In this document: positions 8,818 through 17,490 of the stretch, piece after piece
Layout of the letters: every line of letters begins with the position of its first letter
How positions within the stretch are numbered: the first letter of the stretch is position 1
NCBI RefSeq assembly: GCF_003696305.1
Contig: NZ_RFFK01000004.1
Location: forward strand, 372,001-436,000
From: Pseudomonas sp. AOB-7
Lineage (GTDB): Bacteria; Pseudomonadota; Gammaproteobacteria; Pseudomonadales; Pseudomonadaceae
DNA length: 64,000 nt
Direction: 5' to 3'
Position numbers and translations under genes: made by a program
Notes under the pieces: model-generated
What the model was told of the DNA's origin: nothing
The model's input: only the letters and a program-made list of their open reading frames with translations
The model's database searches: none

Positions 8818-10106
8818 GGACGCAACAGCGCCGCCGCCGCCAGGGGATTGGACGGCAGGTAGAAGTGGATATAGCTGGCCGTCAGCCGGCCCAGGCGATA
8901 GACCGCCTCGGCCACCGCCTTGCCGTTCGGGCAACGGCCCAGGGCCAGCGGCGCCAGCGGGCTGTCCAGGCGCGAATGGTGGTAGCTGTGGCCACGCAGC
9001 TCGCCTTCCGGCAACGTCACCTGCTGCAGGGCCAGGGCGGTCAATCGTGGTTGCAGCGCCGCGCGGCCGGCCAGCAGGCCGAGCATGCGGCCGCTGACGC
9101 CCTGCTTGTCGGCCAGCTCGTCGAGCAGATAGAGCATGCCGCCGCACTCGGCGAGGATCGGCTTGCCGGCCTGGTGATGGGCGCGAATCGCCGCGGCCAT
9201 GGCCTGGTTGCCTTGCAGCTGGGCCAGATGCAATTCGGGATAACCGCCGGGCAGGTAGAGGCTGTCCACCTGCGGCAGGCCGTCGCCCGCCAGCGGCGAG
9301 AAGAATTCGAGTTCGGCGCCCAGCTCGCGCAGCAGATCGAGGTTGGCCTGGTAGAGAAAGGCGAAGGCGCCATCGCGCGCCACGCCGATGCGCACGCCGG
9401 CCAGCAGCGGCTCGACCACCCGCGGCGGCGGCGCGGCAAAGCGCACCGGTGCCGGCAAGGCCACCTCGGCGCTGGCGGCCAGGGCATCGGCGGCGGCATC
9501 CAGGCGCGCATCCAGGTCGGCCAGCTCCTGCGCCTGCACCAGTCCCAGGTGGCGGCTAGGCAGCTCCACCGCGGCATTGCGCGGCAGCGCGCCGTACCAG
9601 CGGATACTCGGCGGCAGCGCAGCGCGCAGGATCTCGCCGTGACGGGCGCTGGCCACCCGGTTGCCGAGCACGCCGGCGAACGGCAGGTCGGGCTGGAAGG
9701 TCGCCAGGCCATGGGCCAGGGCGCCGAAGGTCTGGGCCATGGCCGAACCGTCGATCACCCCCAGCACCGGCACGCCGAACTGCCGCGCCAGGTCGGCCGC
9801 CGAGGGCTGGCCGTCGAACAGGCCCATCACCCCCTCGATCAGGATCAGCTCGGCCTCGCCCGCCGCCTGCCAGAGCAGGCGGCGGCTCTCCGCCTCGCCG
9901 ACCATGGCCAGGTCGAGCTGGTACACCGGCGCGCCGCTGGCGCGGGCGAGGATCATCGGGTCGAGGAAATCCGGGCCGCACTTGAACACCCGCACCCGCC
10001 GCCCCTGACGGCTGTGCAGGCGCGCCAGGGCGGCGGTGACGGTGGTCTTGCCCTGCCCCGAGGCCGGCGCGGCGATCAGCAGCGCCGGGCACTGGCGCGA
10101 GGTCAA
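8814..10106 (-). CDS. cobB: Cobyrinic acid a,c-diamide synthase
   Basis: 430 residues (CbiA family). It amidates the a and c side chains of cobyrinic or hydrogenobyrinic acid using ATP and glutamine. The N-terminal P-loop APASGQGKTTVTAALARL and EGVMGLFDGQPS identify the ATPase half. The C-terminal glutaminase shows LPGGYPELHLAQL, AECGGMLYLLDEL and the GHSYHHSRLDSP histidines. No ATG is near the P-loop; the best start is a TTG at 10104-10106 that overlaps the cobO stop (TTGA), so initiation probably depends on coupling to cobO translation. Confidence 0.93.
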   Translation of the reverse strand: MTSRQCPALLIAAPASGQGKTTVTAALARLHSRQGRRVRVFKCGPDFLDPMILARASGAPVYQLDLAMVGEAESRRLLWQAAGEAELILIEGVMGLFDGQPSAADLARQFGVPVLGVIDGSAMAQTFGALAHGLATFQPDLPFAGVLGNRVASARHGEILRAALPPSIRWYGALPRNAAVELPSRHLGLVQAQELADLDARLDAAADALAASAEVALPAPVRFAAPPPRVVEPLLAGVRIGVARDGAFAFLYQANLDLLRELGAELEFFSPLAGDGLPQVDSLYLPGGYPELHLAQLQGNQAMAAAIRAHHQAGKPILAECGGMLYLLDELADKQGVSGRMLGLLAGRAALQPRLTALALQQVTLPEGELRGHSYHHSRLDSPLAPLALGRCPNGKAVAEAVYRLGRLTASYIHFYLPSNPLAAAALLRP

Positions 10107-10756
10107 AACTCCACCCCCTTCTGCGCCTTCACCCCGGCCTTGAAGGCATGCTTGACCAGGCTCATCTCGGTCACCGTATCGGCCGCCTCGATCATCCCCG
10201 GCAAGGCGCCGCGCCCGGTCACCACCACGTGCTGCGAGAGCGGCCGCGCCTGGATATCGGCGAGCACCGCAGCGAGCTGGAGATAACCGTGCTTGAGGGC
10301 GATATTCAGCTCGTCCAGCACCACCAGGCCGACGCCCTCGTCGTTCAGCAGGCGCTGGGCAACGGCCCAGGCCTCGCCCGCCTTGGCGATATCGCGCTGG
10401 CGATCCTGGGTCTCCCAGGTGAAGCCCTCGCCCATCACGTGGTAGCTGACTTCCTCGGGGAAACGGCGGAAGAAGGCCTCCTCGCCGGTGCTGGCGGCGC
10501 CCTTGATGAATTGCACCACGCCGACTTTGATGCCGTGGCCGAGGGCGCGGGCGACCATGCCGAAGGCGCTGCTGCTTTTGCCCTTGCCGTTGCCGCTGTG
10601 CACCAGCAGCAGGCCGTACTGGTCCTGGGCCTGGGCGATCTTCGCGTCGATCAGCGCCTTCTTGCGCGCCATGCGCGCCTGGTGCCGGGCGTCGCGGTCA
10701 GCCGATGCGCTGTCGCGCTGGCGCGATTCGCTGTCGCGTTCGGTCGATTCGCTCAT
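10103..10756 (-). CDS. cobO: Cob(I)yrinic acid a,c-diamide adenosyltransferase
   Basis: 217 residues, first gene of the cobalamin operon. It adds the upper adenosyl ligand. The N terminus is a charged Ser/Arg/Asp-rich tail, then the P-loop LLLVHSGNGKGKSSSAFGMV, DELNIALKHGYL and VVTGRGALPGMIEAAD, all typical of CobO/BtuR proteins. I choose the ATG at 10754-10756 with GGAAA seven bases upstream. The riboswitch at 10940-11120 sits upstream and should repress this gene, and through coupling the whole operon, when adenosylcobalamin is plentiful. Confidence 0.95.
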   Translation of the reverse strand: MSESTERDSESRQRDSASADRDARHQARMARKKALIDAKIAQAQDQYGLLLVHSGNGKGKSSSAFGMVARALGHGIKVGVVQFIKGAASTGEEAFFRRFPEEVSYHVMGEGFTWETQDRQRDIAKAGEAWAVAQRLLNDEGVGLVVLDELNIALKHGYLQLAAVLADIQARPLSQHVVVTGRGALPGMIEAADTVTEMSLVKHAFKAGVKAQKGVEF

Positions 10757-10939
10757 CGAAGTTTCCTGGTCTGCGGGCATCCGGGCGCGGGCCGCCGTGC
10801 ACGACTGGCAAGCTGGCGTGGCGGCATCGTTGCGCTCCCGAACACACTGGGCTGGACAAGGCAGGCGGAGAACGGCGCGCGCGGGCCACCAGGAAGGCGA
10901 GCCCGCACGCCAGACAACGCCCTCCGCGATGCCGTGGAC

Positions 10940-11120
10940 TGCAGCAGGCCGGTCTCCGGGCTTGTGAGCGAGCCTCGCGGGCTAGCGCCGCGCCTTCCCA
11001 TGCACGAAGCACAGTGGCAATAGAGCGGCGTTTGACTCACCTACCGTTGCGGGGGCAGCGCCGGATTCTGTACCGGCTTCCCTGTTTCACCTCGTACGCG
11101 CGTGGCGTCGGGCACCTGAA
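10940..11120 (-). promoter_or_regulatory. Cobalamin riboswitch
   Basis: Read on the minus strand, the class hallmarks come in order: AGGTGCC at 11117-11111, GGTGAAACAGGGAAGCCGGT, AATCCGGCGCTGCCCCCGCA with the B12 box core GCCCCCGCAACGGTAG at 11056-11041, and finally AAGCCCGGAGACCGGCC ending near 10948. It lies 180-370 bases upstream of cobO. Binding of adenosylcobalamin is expected to lower operon expression; I did not resolve the expression platform. Confidence 0.95.
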
Positions 11121-11173
11121 GCAAGGCGCGCAGGGTAGAGGCTGGCCGCCTCGCCCGTCAACGCCGACGCGAC

Positions 11174-11494
11174 TCAGTGGCGGGGGACGAAGCCGGCCGG
11201 CTTGCGCGCCAGCCACTCGACGAAGCCGCGCAAGCGCTCGTCGCCCAGCAACGCTTCGCGGCTGTTGTAGCTCAGTGCCAGCTCCTTCTCGCTGAACAGC
11301 CGGTGGATCTGGTTATGGCAGGCGCGACAGACCCAGAGCGTGGCAGTGATGCGTTCGTGGCGGGGATAGCGCTTCTGCACATAGGCCTTGTCGTGCAGGG
11401 CCTTGGGGATCAGGTGGTGACGGGTCAGCGCCACCGACCGCGCGCACAGTTCGCAGGCGTCGGGCTGGGGCGGCAGGCGGATGGCGTCGGCCAC
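11174..11494 (-). CDS. Small HNH nuclease-like protein
   Basis: 106 residues. A zinc-finger-type HNH core is visible: CELC (residues 14-17), TRHHLIPK (24-31), then CRACHNQIHRLF (55-66) with the CxxC pair and the Asn-His. Such short stand-alone HNH proteins occur in many pseudomonad core genomes with unknown role. It lies just beyond the riboswitch and 7 bp after the O-methyltransferase gene on the same strand, so it may be the last gene of that transcript rather than part of the cobalamin operon. Confidence 0.75.
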   Translation of the reverse strand: MADAIRLPPQPDACELCARSVALTRHHLIPKALHDKAYVQKRYPRHERITATLWVCRACHNQIHRLFSEKELALSYNSREALLGDERLRGFVEWLARKPAGFVPRH

Positions 11495-11500
11495 GGCGGC

Positions 11501-12160
11501 TCAGCGCTTGCGGCACAGGGTCAGGCCGTCGCCCAGCGGCAGCAGCGACAGCTCGACGCGCGCATCGTCCTTGAGCGCCCGGTTCAGCGCCTGAATGGCG
11601 CGGGTGTCGGCGCTGTCCGGCTGCGGCTGCAGCACCCGGCCGCTCCACAGGGTGTTGTCGAACAGCAGCAGGCCGCCCTGGCGCAACAGGCGCAGCGCCT
11701 GCTCCAGGTAGGCCGGGTAGTTGGCCTTGTCGGCGTCGACGAAGATCAGGTCGAAGTCGCCCTGCCCTTCGTGCTCCAGCGCCGCCAGGCTGTCCAGCGC
11801 CGGGCCCAGACGCCATTGGATACGCTCGGCCAGACCGGCCTCGGCGAAATAGCGGCGCGCGGTGGCGTTGTAGTCGCCGGGCAGGTCGCAGCAGATCAGC
11901 TGGCCCTGCGGCCCCATGGCATCGGCCAGGCAGATGGCGCTGTAGCCGGTAAAGGTGCCGACCTCGACGATCCGCCGCGCGCCGACCAGGCGCACCAGCA
12001 GGGCCATGAACTGACCCTGCTCCGGGGCGATCTGCCAGCGCGCCTCGCTCAGCTGCGCGGTTTCCGCGCGCAGGCGGGCGAGCAACGGCGACTCGCGCAG
12101 GGAGACGTCCAGCAGGTACTGGTAAAGCGCGTCGTCGAGCTGCAGGCTGCGCTGGGTCAC
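11501..12160 (-). CDS. Class I SAM-dependent O-methyltransferase
   Basis: 219 residues, caffeoyl-CoA/catechol O-methyltransferase family. SAM motif I is RIVEVGTFTGYSAICLA (about residues 63-79). Later come FDLIFVDADKANYPAYLEQA, which holds the metal-binding aspartate, and LLLFDNTLWSGRVL. The start is a GTG at 12158-12160 that overlaps the stop of the upstream lipoprotein gene (GTGA). Substrate is unknown; divalent-metal-dependent methylation of a catechol-like hydroxyl is typical for the family. Confidence 0.87.
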   Translation of the reverse strand: MTQRSLQLDDALYQYLLDVSLRESPLLARLRAETAQLSEARWQIAPEQGQFMALLVRLVGARRIVEVGTFTGYSAICLADAMGPQGQLICCDLPGDYNATARRYFAEAGLAERIQWRLGPALDSLAALEHEGQGDFDLIFVDADKANYPAYLEQALRLLRQGGLLLFDNTLWSGRVLQPQPDSADTRAIQALNRALKDDARVELSLLPLGDGLTLCRKR

Positions 12161-12675
12161 GGATTGCGCGCCAGTTCGGGGGCGAGCACGCGCTTGGCGT
12201 CCAGATAGGCGCGCTGCCAGTAGCTGTTGTCCAGGCTGTCCAGGCGCACCGTGCCGCCCGAAGACGGCGCGTGGACGAAACGTCCCTCGCCGACATAGAT
12301 GCCGGCATGGCTGACGCCGCGCCCGCCGTTGGTGGCGAAGAACACCAGGTCGCCACTCAGCAGGGCGTCGCGGTGCACCTTGGGGCTGCGCATGGCGCTC
12401 AGCTCGCGGGTCGAACGCGGCAGGCTGATGCCGGCGGCGTCGCGGTAGACGTAGCCGATCAGGCCGCTGCAGTCGAAACCGCCGTCCGGGGTATTGCCGC
12501 CGTAGCGATAGGGCGTGCCGACCAGGCCGAGGGCGCGGAACAGCACGTCGTCGGCGCCGCCCTGGAACTGGCCGGTGGCTGGCGTGTAGCTGGGCTGGGG
12601 GGTGGGAGCGCGACTGCTGCAGGCACTCAGCAGCAGGGCGAGAACGAGCAGGGCAACACGGGTCGTGACGGGCAT
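12157..12675 (-). CDS. C40 (NlpC/P60) peptidoglycan endopeptidase lipoprotein
   Basis: 172 residues. An N-terminal lipoprotein signal ends at the lipobox LLSAC (Cys 19). The NlpC/P60 domain contains YRYGGNTPDGGFDCSGLIGY with the catalytic cysteine near residue 69, then GDLVFF and the catalytic histidine in VSHAGIYVGEGRFVHAPS. It probably cleaves stem peptides of peptidoglycan from the outer membrane side. A close paralogue is immediately upstream (12762-13370), suggesting tandem duplication. Confidence 0.9.
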   Translation of the reverse strand: MPVTTRVALLVLALLLSACSSRAPTPQPSYTPATGQFQGGADDVLFRALGLVGTPYRYGGNTPDGGFDCSGLIGYVYRDAAGISLPRSTRELSAMRSPKVHRDALLSGDLVFFATNGGRGVSHAGIYVGEGRFVHAPSSGGTVRLDSLDNSYWQRAYLDAKRVLAPELARNP

Positions 12676-12761
12676 GAGCGAGGCGATCCTGAGCCTGGAT
12701 ACGCCCTACTCTGCCGGCTCGGGACGAACGGCGCAACCCTGCGGGGCCGCGCCGCAAGCCA

Positions 12762-13370
12762 TCAGGGATGACGCTTGGCGGCCTGCTCGTCGTCCACCTG
12801 GGCCAGGGCGAGGACGCGCTTGGCCTGCAGGTAGCTGCGATTCCAGTAGCTGTCGTCCAGGCTGTCGATGCGCACGCCGCCGCTGCGGCTGCTGCTGGAA
12901 TGGATGAACTGGTCGTCGCCGAGGTAGATGCCGGCGTGGCTGACGCGGCCGCGGCCGCGGTCGTTGAACAGGATCAGATCGCCCGGTTCCAGGTCGGCGC
13001 GGGCCACCTTGGGCGCGTCCAGGTTGATCAGCTCGCGGGTCGAGCGCGGCAGTTCCAGGCCGACTTCCTTGCGGAACAGGTAGCCGACGAAGCCGCTGCA
13101 GTCGAAGCCGGACTGCACCGAGTTGCCGCCGTAGCGATAGCGGGTGCCGACCAGCGAACGCCCGAGGTCGAGCAGGCTATCGGCCAGCTGCGGCATTTCG
13201 TAGGGTTTGTCGTCGATCAGCGCGGCTATCTCGTCCTCGGCAGGTTCGACCTGCTGAGCGACGGGCTTGACCGCGGGTTCGTCGAGCTGCGGCTGCGGCG
13301 CATGGCCGGCGCAGGCGGCGAGGAAGGCGATGAGTGCAAAAGGCACGAGGGGTGCGAAGCGTTTGGGCAT
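12762..13370 (-). CDS. C40 (NlpC/P60) peptidoglycan endopeptidase lipoprotein
   Basis: 202 residues from the ATG at 13368-13370 (MPKRFAPLVP). Signal with lipobox LAAC, then a ~50-residue Pro/Glu-rich linker before the NlpC/P60 domain: YRYGGNSVQSGFDCSGFVGY (catalytic Cys), GDLILFND, and the catalytic His in VSHAGIYLGDDQFIHSSS. It is very similar to the gene at 12157-12675 but has a longer linker, which may let it reach further into the cell wall. An in-frame upstream extension to 13478 is discarded because the signal peptide starts at the chosen Met. Confidence 0.9.
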   Translation of the reverse strand: MPKRFAPLVPFALIAFLAACAGHAPQPQLDEPAVKPVAQQVEPAEDEIAALIDDKPYEMPQLADSLLDLGRSLVGTRYRYGGNSVQSGFDCSGFVGYLFRKEVGLELPRSTRELINLDAPKVARADLEPGDLILFNDRGRGRVSHAGIYLGDDQFIHSSSSRSGGVRIDSLDDSYWNRSYLQAKRVLALAQVDDEQAAKRHP

Positions 13371-13425
13371 GGGCACGACCGTGTCGGTTGAATTTACAAG
13401 TGCGCGACTATGCCCTCTATGCCGT

Positions 13426-14205
13426 CTATTTGCAAATTCTATCGCTCGAAATGTGACCCAGTAGTTCCGGCAAAACATCTAAGGCCCGCCCAGCCAGCCG
13501 TACATCCACCACGTCGCTGAGGTCGGTCAGCGTGGGGTTGATCTCCACGCTCAGGCCGCCGGCCTGGCGGGTACGCAGCACCGGCTCGACTATGTAGGGG
13601 AAACTGGCGCTGGTGCCGACGCTGAGCACCACGGCAAAGCCCTTGCGCAGCTCGCCGTAGAGGCTGTCGACGGCCGCCTCCGGAAGCATTTCCTCGAACA
13701 GCACCACGGGCGGGCGCAACACTCCGCCGCACTGCCGACAGCGCGGCGGCAACGGCCGCTGCAGGTGCTCGGCCAATTCGCTGTCCTCGGCGCCGCAGGA
13801 CTGGCAGTACAGCGGCGCCAGCTCGCCGTGGATCTCGATCAGACGCTCGCCGGGGCTGCCGGCGGCGCGGTGATAACCGTCGATGTTCTGCGTCAACACC
13901 CAGCAACCGGGCTTGCGCCGTTGCAGCTCGGCGATGGCCAGGTGGCCGGCATTCGGCGCCGCGCCGAGGCAGGCCTTGCCCAGCTCGGCCAGGTATTTCC
14001 AGCACAGTGCCGGGTCGCGGCGCAGCATCGGCCCGGACAGCGCCGCCTCGATCGGCAGGCCTTCGGCGGTATGGCCGTTGTACAGCCCGCCGAGGCCGCG
14101 GTAGGTGGGCAGGCCGGAGTCGGCCGACAACCCCGCCCCGGTAATTACCAGAATGCGCTCGGCCTGCTCGATGGCCCGCGCGACTCGCCGCAGCGCCTCG
14201 TCCAT
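13426..14205 (-). CDS. Sir2-family NAD-dependent protein deacylase
   Basis: 259 residues. The NAD-binding motifs [15 protein letters not shown] (residues 23-37) and TQNIDGYH (about 104-111) are intact, the catalytic His is in IEIHGEL, and two CxxC pairs (CQSC and CRQC) form the zinc site. It should remove acetyl or other acyl groups from lysines with NAD consumption in the cytoplasm. It ends 4 bp downstream of nothing obvious and lies just upstream of moeA in the same direction (stop of moeA at 14210, start here at 14205), so they may share a transcript. Confidence 0.9.
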   Translation of the reverse strand: MDEALRRVARAIEQAERILVITGAGLSADSGLPTYRGLGGLYNGHTAEGLPIEAALSGPMLRRDPALCWKYLAELGKACLGAAPNAGHLAIAELQRRKPGCWVLTQNIDGYHRAAGSPGERLIEIHGELAPLYCQSCGAEDSELAEHLQRPLPPRCRQCGGVLRPPVVLFEEMLPEAAVDSLYGELRKGFAVVLSVGTSASFPYIVEPVLRTRQAGGLSVEINPTLTDLSDVVDVRLAGRALDVLPELLGHISSDRICK

Positions 14206-14209
14206 GGCC

Positions 14210-15424
14210 TTAGCCCAGGATCTCGCTGAGGGGAATGAACCGCAGGCTGTCGCCCTCCTCCAGCGTCGTCCCCTCCAGAACCTCGGCCAGCCCTTCGGCC
14301 CAGGCGGCGCTGCGCAGCACGCCGGAACTCTGGTTGGCGTAAGGCACCGCGCGACCGTGTTCCAGGCGCGCGCGCAGGTATTCGCGGCGTATGCCCGGCT
14401 TGTGCCAGGCGAATCCGGCCGGCACGACGAAGCCCAGCGGCTCGATGCGCTGCACGCCGAGACGCCGCAGCAGGTAGGGGCGCGCCAGCAGACCGAAGGT
14501 GACCAGGGTCGAGGCCGGATTGCCCGGCAGACCGATCACCGGCACGCCCTGGTAATGACCGAAGGTCAACGGCTTGCCCGGCTTGATCGCCAGCTTCCAC
14601 AGCGTCAGCTCGCCAGCCTCGCGCAGGGCCAGGCCGAGATAATCCGCCTCGCCCACCGAGACCCCGCCGGTGGACAGGATCAGGTCGACGTCGCCGAGCC
14701 TGCCGAGGGCCTCGCGCGTCAGCGCCAGGTCGTCCGGCAGGATGCCGGCGTCGACCACGGCGCAACCCAGGCGCTGCAGCCAGGCGCTGAGCAGGCGCCG
14801 GTTGCTGTTGTAGATCTGCCCCGGACCGAGCGCCTGGCCGGGCTCGACCAGCTCGTCGCCGGTCGACAGCACGGCGACCCGCGGCCGCCGCCGCACGCGC
14901 AGTTCGGCCGCACCGAGAGAGGCGGCCAGGCCCAGCTCGATCGGCCCCAGGCGCGTGCCGGCCGGCAGCACGCAGTCGCCGACACGGGTTTCCTGGCCGC
15001 GGGCGCGGACGTTCTGGCCAAGCCTGAGCGGCTGGCGAAAGCGCACCCGCCCGGCGTCATCCAGCTCCACGTTCTCCTGCATTTCCACGCTGTCGGCGCC
15101 AGCCGGCAGCGGCGCACCGGTGAAGATGCGCGCGCAGCTACCCGGCTGCAGCGGCAAGGGCGCCGTGCCGGCCTGGATGCGCTGACTGACCGGCAGCGCC
15201 TCGCCTTGCCAGTCGGCCAGGCGCAGGGCGTAACCGTCCATGGCGCTGTTGTCCCAAGGCGGCAGGTCGAGTGCAGCGAGCAGCGGCTCGGCCAGCACCC
15301 GGCCATCGGCATCGGCCAACGCGACGGTTTCCTGCTGCGCGATGGGTGCGGCCTCGGCCAGCGCCAGCAGGCGTGCCAGCGCCGCCTCCATGGGCAACAG
15401 GCCGGGTTGCTCGCAACCGCTCAT
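14210..15424 (-). CDS. moeA: Molybdopterin molybdotransferase
   Basis: 404 residues. It inserts molybdate into adenylylated molybdopterin. Recognised from [18 protein letters not shown] near residues 61-78, the [19 protein letters not shown] region, [20 protein letters not shown], and [14 protein letters not shown]. The start ATG at 15422-15424 ([10 protein letters not shown]) overlaps the moaB stop by 4 bases. The cofactor made here is needed by NapA, encoded elsewhere in this window. Confidence 0.94.
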   Translation of the reverse strand: MSGCEQPGLLPMEAALARLLALAEAAPIAQQETVALADADGRVLAEPLLAALDLPPWDNSAMDGYALRLADWQGEALPVSQRIQAGTAPLPLQPGSCARIFTGAPLPAGADSVEMQENVELDDAGRVRFRQPLRLGQNVRARGQETRVGDCVLPAGTRLGPIELGLAASLGAAELRVRRRPRVAVLSTGDELVEPGQALGPGQIYNSNRRLLSAWLQRLGCAVVDAGILPDDLALTREALGRLGDVDLILSTGGVSVGEADYLGLALREAGELTLWKLAIKPGKPLTFGHYQGVPVIGLPGNPASTLVTFGLLARPYLLRRLGVQRIEPLGFVVPAGFAWHKPGIRREYLRARLEHGRAVPYANQSSGVLRSAAWAEGLAEVLEGTTLEEGDSLRFIPLSEILG

Positions 15425-15960
15425 CCGCGGCTCTCGCAGGCGGCCACCTGTTTCAGATGGGGGACGAAATTGCAGGGACGATGCCGGGCATCCAGCTGCT
15501 CGCCGAGGATGCCGTCCCAGGCAGTGCGGCAGGCGTTGGTCGAACCCGGCAGGCAGCACACCAGGGTACCGTTGGCCAGGCCGGCCAAGGCGCGCGACTG
15601 GATGGTGGAGGTGCCGATATCGGCCACCGAGATCTGCCGGAACAGCTCGCCGAAGCCGTCCACCTGCTTGTCCAGCAGGCAGGCGACCGCCTCCGGCGTG
15701 CTGTCGCGCCCGGTGAAACCGGTGCCGCCGGTGATCAGCACCACCTGCACGCCGTCATCGGCGATCCAGCCGGCGACCTGGGCGCGGATCTTGTAGAGAT
15801 CGTCCTTGAGCAGGACGCGCGCGGCCAACTGGTGACCGGCCGCCTGCAGGCGATCGACGAACAGTTGTCCCGAGGTATCGGTTTCCAGGGTGCGGGTGTC
15901 GCTGACGGTGAGCACGGCGATCTGCAGCGGCACGAACAGCGCCTCGGCCTTATGGTTCAT
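15421..15960 (-). CDS. moaB: Molybdenum cofactor biosynthesis protein B
   Basis: 179 residues, MoaB/Mog fold. It probably adenylates molybdopterin before molybdate insertion. Motifs: [16 protein letters not shown] (residues 16-31), [19 protein letters not shown] (about 79-97) and [17 protein letters not shown]. First gene of moaB-moeA and divergent from mobA, with 67 bp between the start codons, so all three molybdenum cofactor genes share a control region. Confidence 0.94.
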   Translation of the reverse strand: MNHKAEALFVPLQIAVLTVSDTRTLETDTSGQLFVDRLQAAGHQLAARVLLKDDLYKIRAQVAGWIADDGVQVVLITGGTGFTGRDSTPEAVACLLDKQVDGFGELFRQISVADIGTSTIQSRALAGLANGTLVCCLPGSTNACRTAWDGILGEQLDARHRPCNFVPHLKQVAACESRG

Positions 15961-16027
15961 GGCAGGCTTCCAATTGCGAGAGAATGGCCGGAGTTATATC
16001 ACACCACCCGCCACCGGAGACGCCAGC

Positions 16028-16615
16028 ATGCCCGCCTCGAACGCCCCACCACCCTGCTCCGTGCTGCTGCTTGCCGGCGGCCGCGGCCAACGCATGGGCG
16101 GTCGCGACAAGGGCCTGCTGGAGTGGCGCGGGCGGCCGCTGATCGCCTGGCTGCACGAGCTGGTACGCCCCTTGAGCGACGACCTGATCATTTCCTGCAA
16201 CCGCAACGCCGAGCGCTACGCGCCCTATGCCGACCGCCTGGTGAGCGACCAGGACAGCGACTTCCAGGGACCGCTGGCCGGCATTCGCGCGGGCCTGGCG
16301 GCGGCGCGCCACAGCCAGCTGCTGGTACTGCCCTGCGACGCGCCGCTGGTGGATCGCCCGCTGCTCGACGCCTTGCTCGAACGCGCCGGTAGCAAACCGG
16401 CGGTGGTGCGCCAGGGGCAGTACTGGCAGCCGTTGTTCTGCCTGCTGCCGACCGCGTTGAGGGACGATCTGGAACGCGCCTGGCAGGCCGGCCAGCGCAG
16501 CCCGCAGCGCTGGCTCGACAGCCTCGCACCGACGCCGCTGGACTGCCCGCTCGACGATGCGCGCCTGGCCAACCTGAATACGCCGGAACTCCTCGCCGCC
16601 GCCCGACCCGACTGA
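16028..16615 (+). CDS. mobA: Molybdenum cofactor guanylyltransferase
   Basis: 195 residues. It attaches GMP to molybdopterin, giving the bis-MGD cofactor used by DMSO-reductase-family enzymes such as NapA. The nucleotidyltransferase signature [20 protein letters not shown] lies at residues 13-32, followed by [18 protein letters not shown] and LPCDAPLVD. The ATG at 16028 follows GGAG at a spacing of about eight bases. Divergent from moaB-moeA. Confidence 0.94.
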   Translation: MPASNAPPPCSVLLLAGGRGQRMGGRDKGLLEWRGRPLIAWLHELVRPLSDDLIISCNRNAERYAPYADRLVSDQDSDFQGPLAGIRAGLAAARHSQLLVLPCDAPLVDRPLLDALLERAGSKPAVVRQGQYWQPLFCLLPTALRDDLERAWQAGQRSPQRWLDSLAPTPLDCPLDDARLANLNTPELLAAARPD

Positions 16616-16701
16616 GGCGCCGGGAAAACTCGGTGGAACTCGCACGCCGCTACTGCGTCTGAGCCTGGGTACATAGGTTGTATCACCCAAGGAGACAGAC
16701 C

Positions 16702-16923
16702 ATGACTCAACGGATCATCCCCGCCCTGCTTATCGCCCTCGGTTTCGCCGCACTGGCCGGCTGCGCCTCGCCGTCGGTGATCACCCTGAACGACGGCCGC
16801 GAGATCCAGACCGTGGACAAGCCCAAGTTCGACGAGGACTCCGGCTTCTACGAGTTCGAGCAACTCGACGGCAAGCGCGCCACCGTCAACAAGGACCAGG
16901 TGCAGACCGTCAAGGAACTCTGA
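16702..16923 (+). CDS. YgdI/YgdR-like small lipoprotein
   Basis: 73 residues. Signal peptide with lipobox LAGC (about residues 17-20), then an SH3-like YgdI/YgdR segment (SVITLNDGREIQTVDKPKF, ending in KDQVQTVKEL). The AAGGAG site lies eight bases upstream of the ATG at 16702. These small outer- or inner-membrane lipoproteins are common in Gammaproteobacteria and have no established biochemical role. Confidence 0.85.
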   Translation: MTQRIIPALLIALGFAALAGCASPSVITLNDGREIQTVDKPKFDEDSGFYEFEQLDGKRATVNKDQVQTVKEL

Positions 16924-17016
16924 ATCGACGCCCCGGGCCTCCCCTGCGAGGCCCAGGCAGGCTGTGGGGTTGGCACGAAAACGGCCGCTGCGCTAAATTT
17001 TTTTCGGGCTAACCCC

Positions 17017-17044
17017 TTGTGCGGTAAAAGTTTTTCGGTAGAAT
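17017..17044 (+). promoter_or_regulatory. Likely sigma-70 promoter of tRNA-Pro
   Basis: TTGTGC at 17017-17022 and TAGAAT at 17039-17044 are separated by 16 bp, and the tRNA begins 11 bp after the -10 element. Judged by eye only. Confidence 0.5.
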
Positions 17045-17054
17045 ACGGCTCATT

Positions 17055-17131
17055 CGGAGTGTAGCGCAGCTTGGTAGCGCGTCTCGTTCGGGACGAGAAG
17101 GTCGCAGGTTCGAATCCTGTCTCTCCGACCA
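17055..17131 (+). tRNA. tRNA-Pro (anticodon CGG)
   Basis: 77 bases including an encoded CCA. Acceptor arms CGGAGTG and CTCTCCG pair with one mismatch. The anticodon stem TCTCG/CGAGA closes the loop TTCGGGA with anticodon CGG. The T-arm GCAGG-TTCGAAT-CCTGT is regular. A strong terminator follows at once, so this is a single-gene tRNA transcript. I see no attachment-site duplication or integrase next to it. Confidence 0.97.
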
Positions 17132-17137
17132 AATCAA

Positions 17138-17168
17138 AAACCCGCCTTAACCGGCGGGTTTTTTTATG
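17138..17168 (+). terminator. Rho-independent terminator of tRNA-Pro
   Basis: AAACCCGCC and GGCGGGTTT form a 9-bp stem with the loop TTAACC, followed by a T-run. It could also stop the convergent glutaredoxin-like gene's transcript, since the complementary A-run gives a T-run on the minus strand. Confidence 0.9.
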
Positions 17169-17205
17169 CCTGCGATTACCATCCCGCCTGGCGCCGGCCA
17201 ACGCC

Positions 17206-17442
17206 TCAGCGAAGAAAGGCCACCACCTGCTCGCCGTCGAACGGCCAGTTCAGTTCGGCGCCGGTGTCGCAACGACGCAGCACCGGGATACGCAGGCCGT
17301 ACTGCTCCACCATGCCCTCGTGCTCGGCGATATCGATTAGCTCCACCAGCAGGCCGTTCTCGACGAACGGCATGAGCAGCGCCTCGGCCACCTCGCACAG
17401 GTGGCAGCCCAGGGTTCCGAAGAGTTGGCATTCCGGCGTCAT
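17206..17442 (-). CDS. Glutaredoxin-family small thiol protein
   Basis: 78 residues, thioredoxin-like fold of the DUF836/glutaredoxin-like type. It begins MTPECQLFGTLGCHLCEVAE, with the CxxC pair CHLC at residues 13-16, and has the cis-proline region YGLRIPVLRR near residue 50. Expected to act as a cytoplasmic thiol redox protein. It ends facing the tRNA terminator. Confidence 0.85.
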   Translation of the reverse strand: MTPECQLFGTLGCHLCEVAEALLMPFVENGLLVELIDIAEHEGMVEQYGLRIPVLRRCDTGAELNWPFDGEQVVAFLR

Positions 17443-17490
17443 GTGCGCACCTCACTGTCGGCAAGGTGCGCAGTTTAGCACCGCCGCGAA

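Noticed and set aside
17055..17131. tRNA-Pro as an island attachment site
   Set aside because: No integrase or repeated tRNA 3' end is nearby, and the flanking genes look like core genome.
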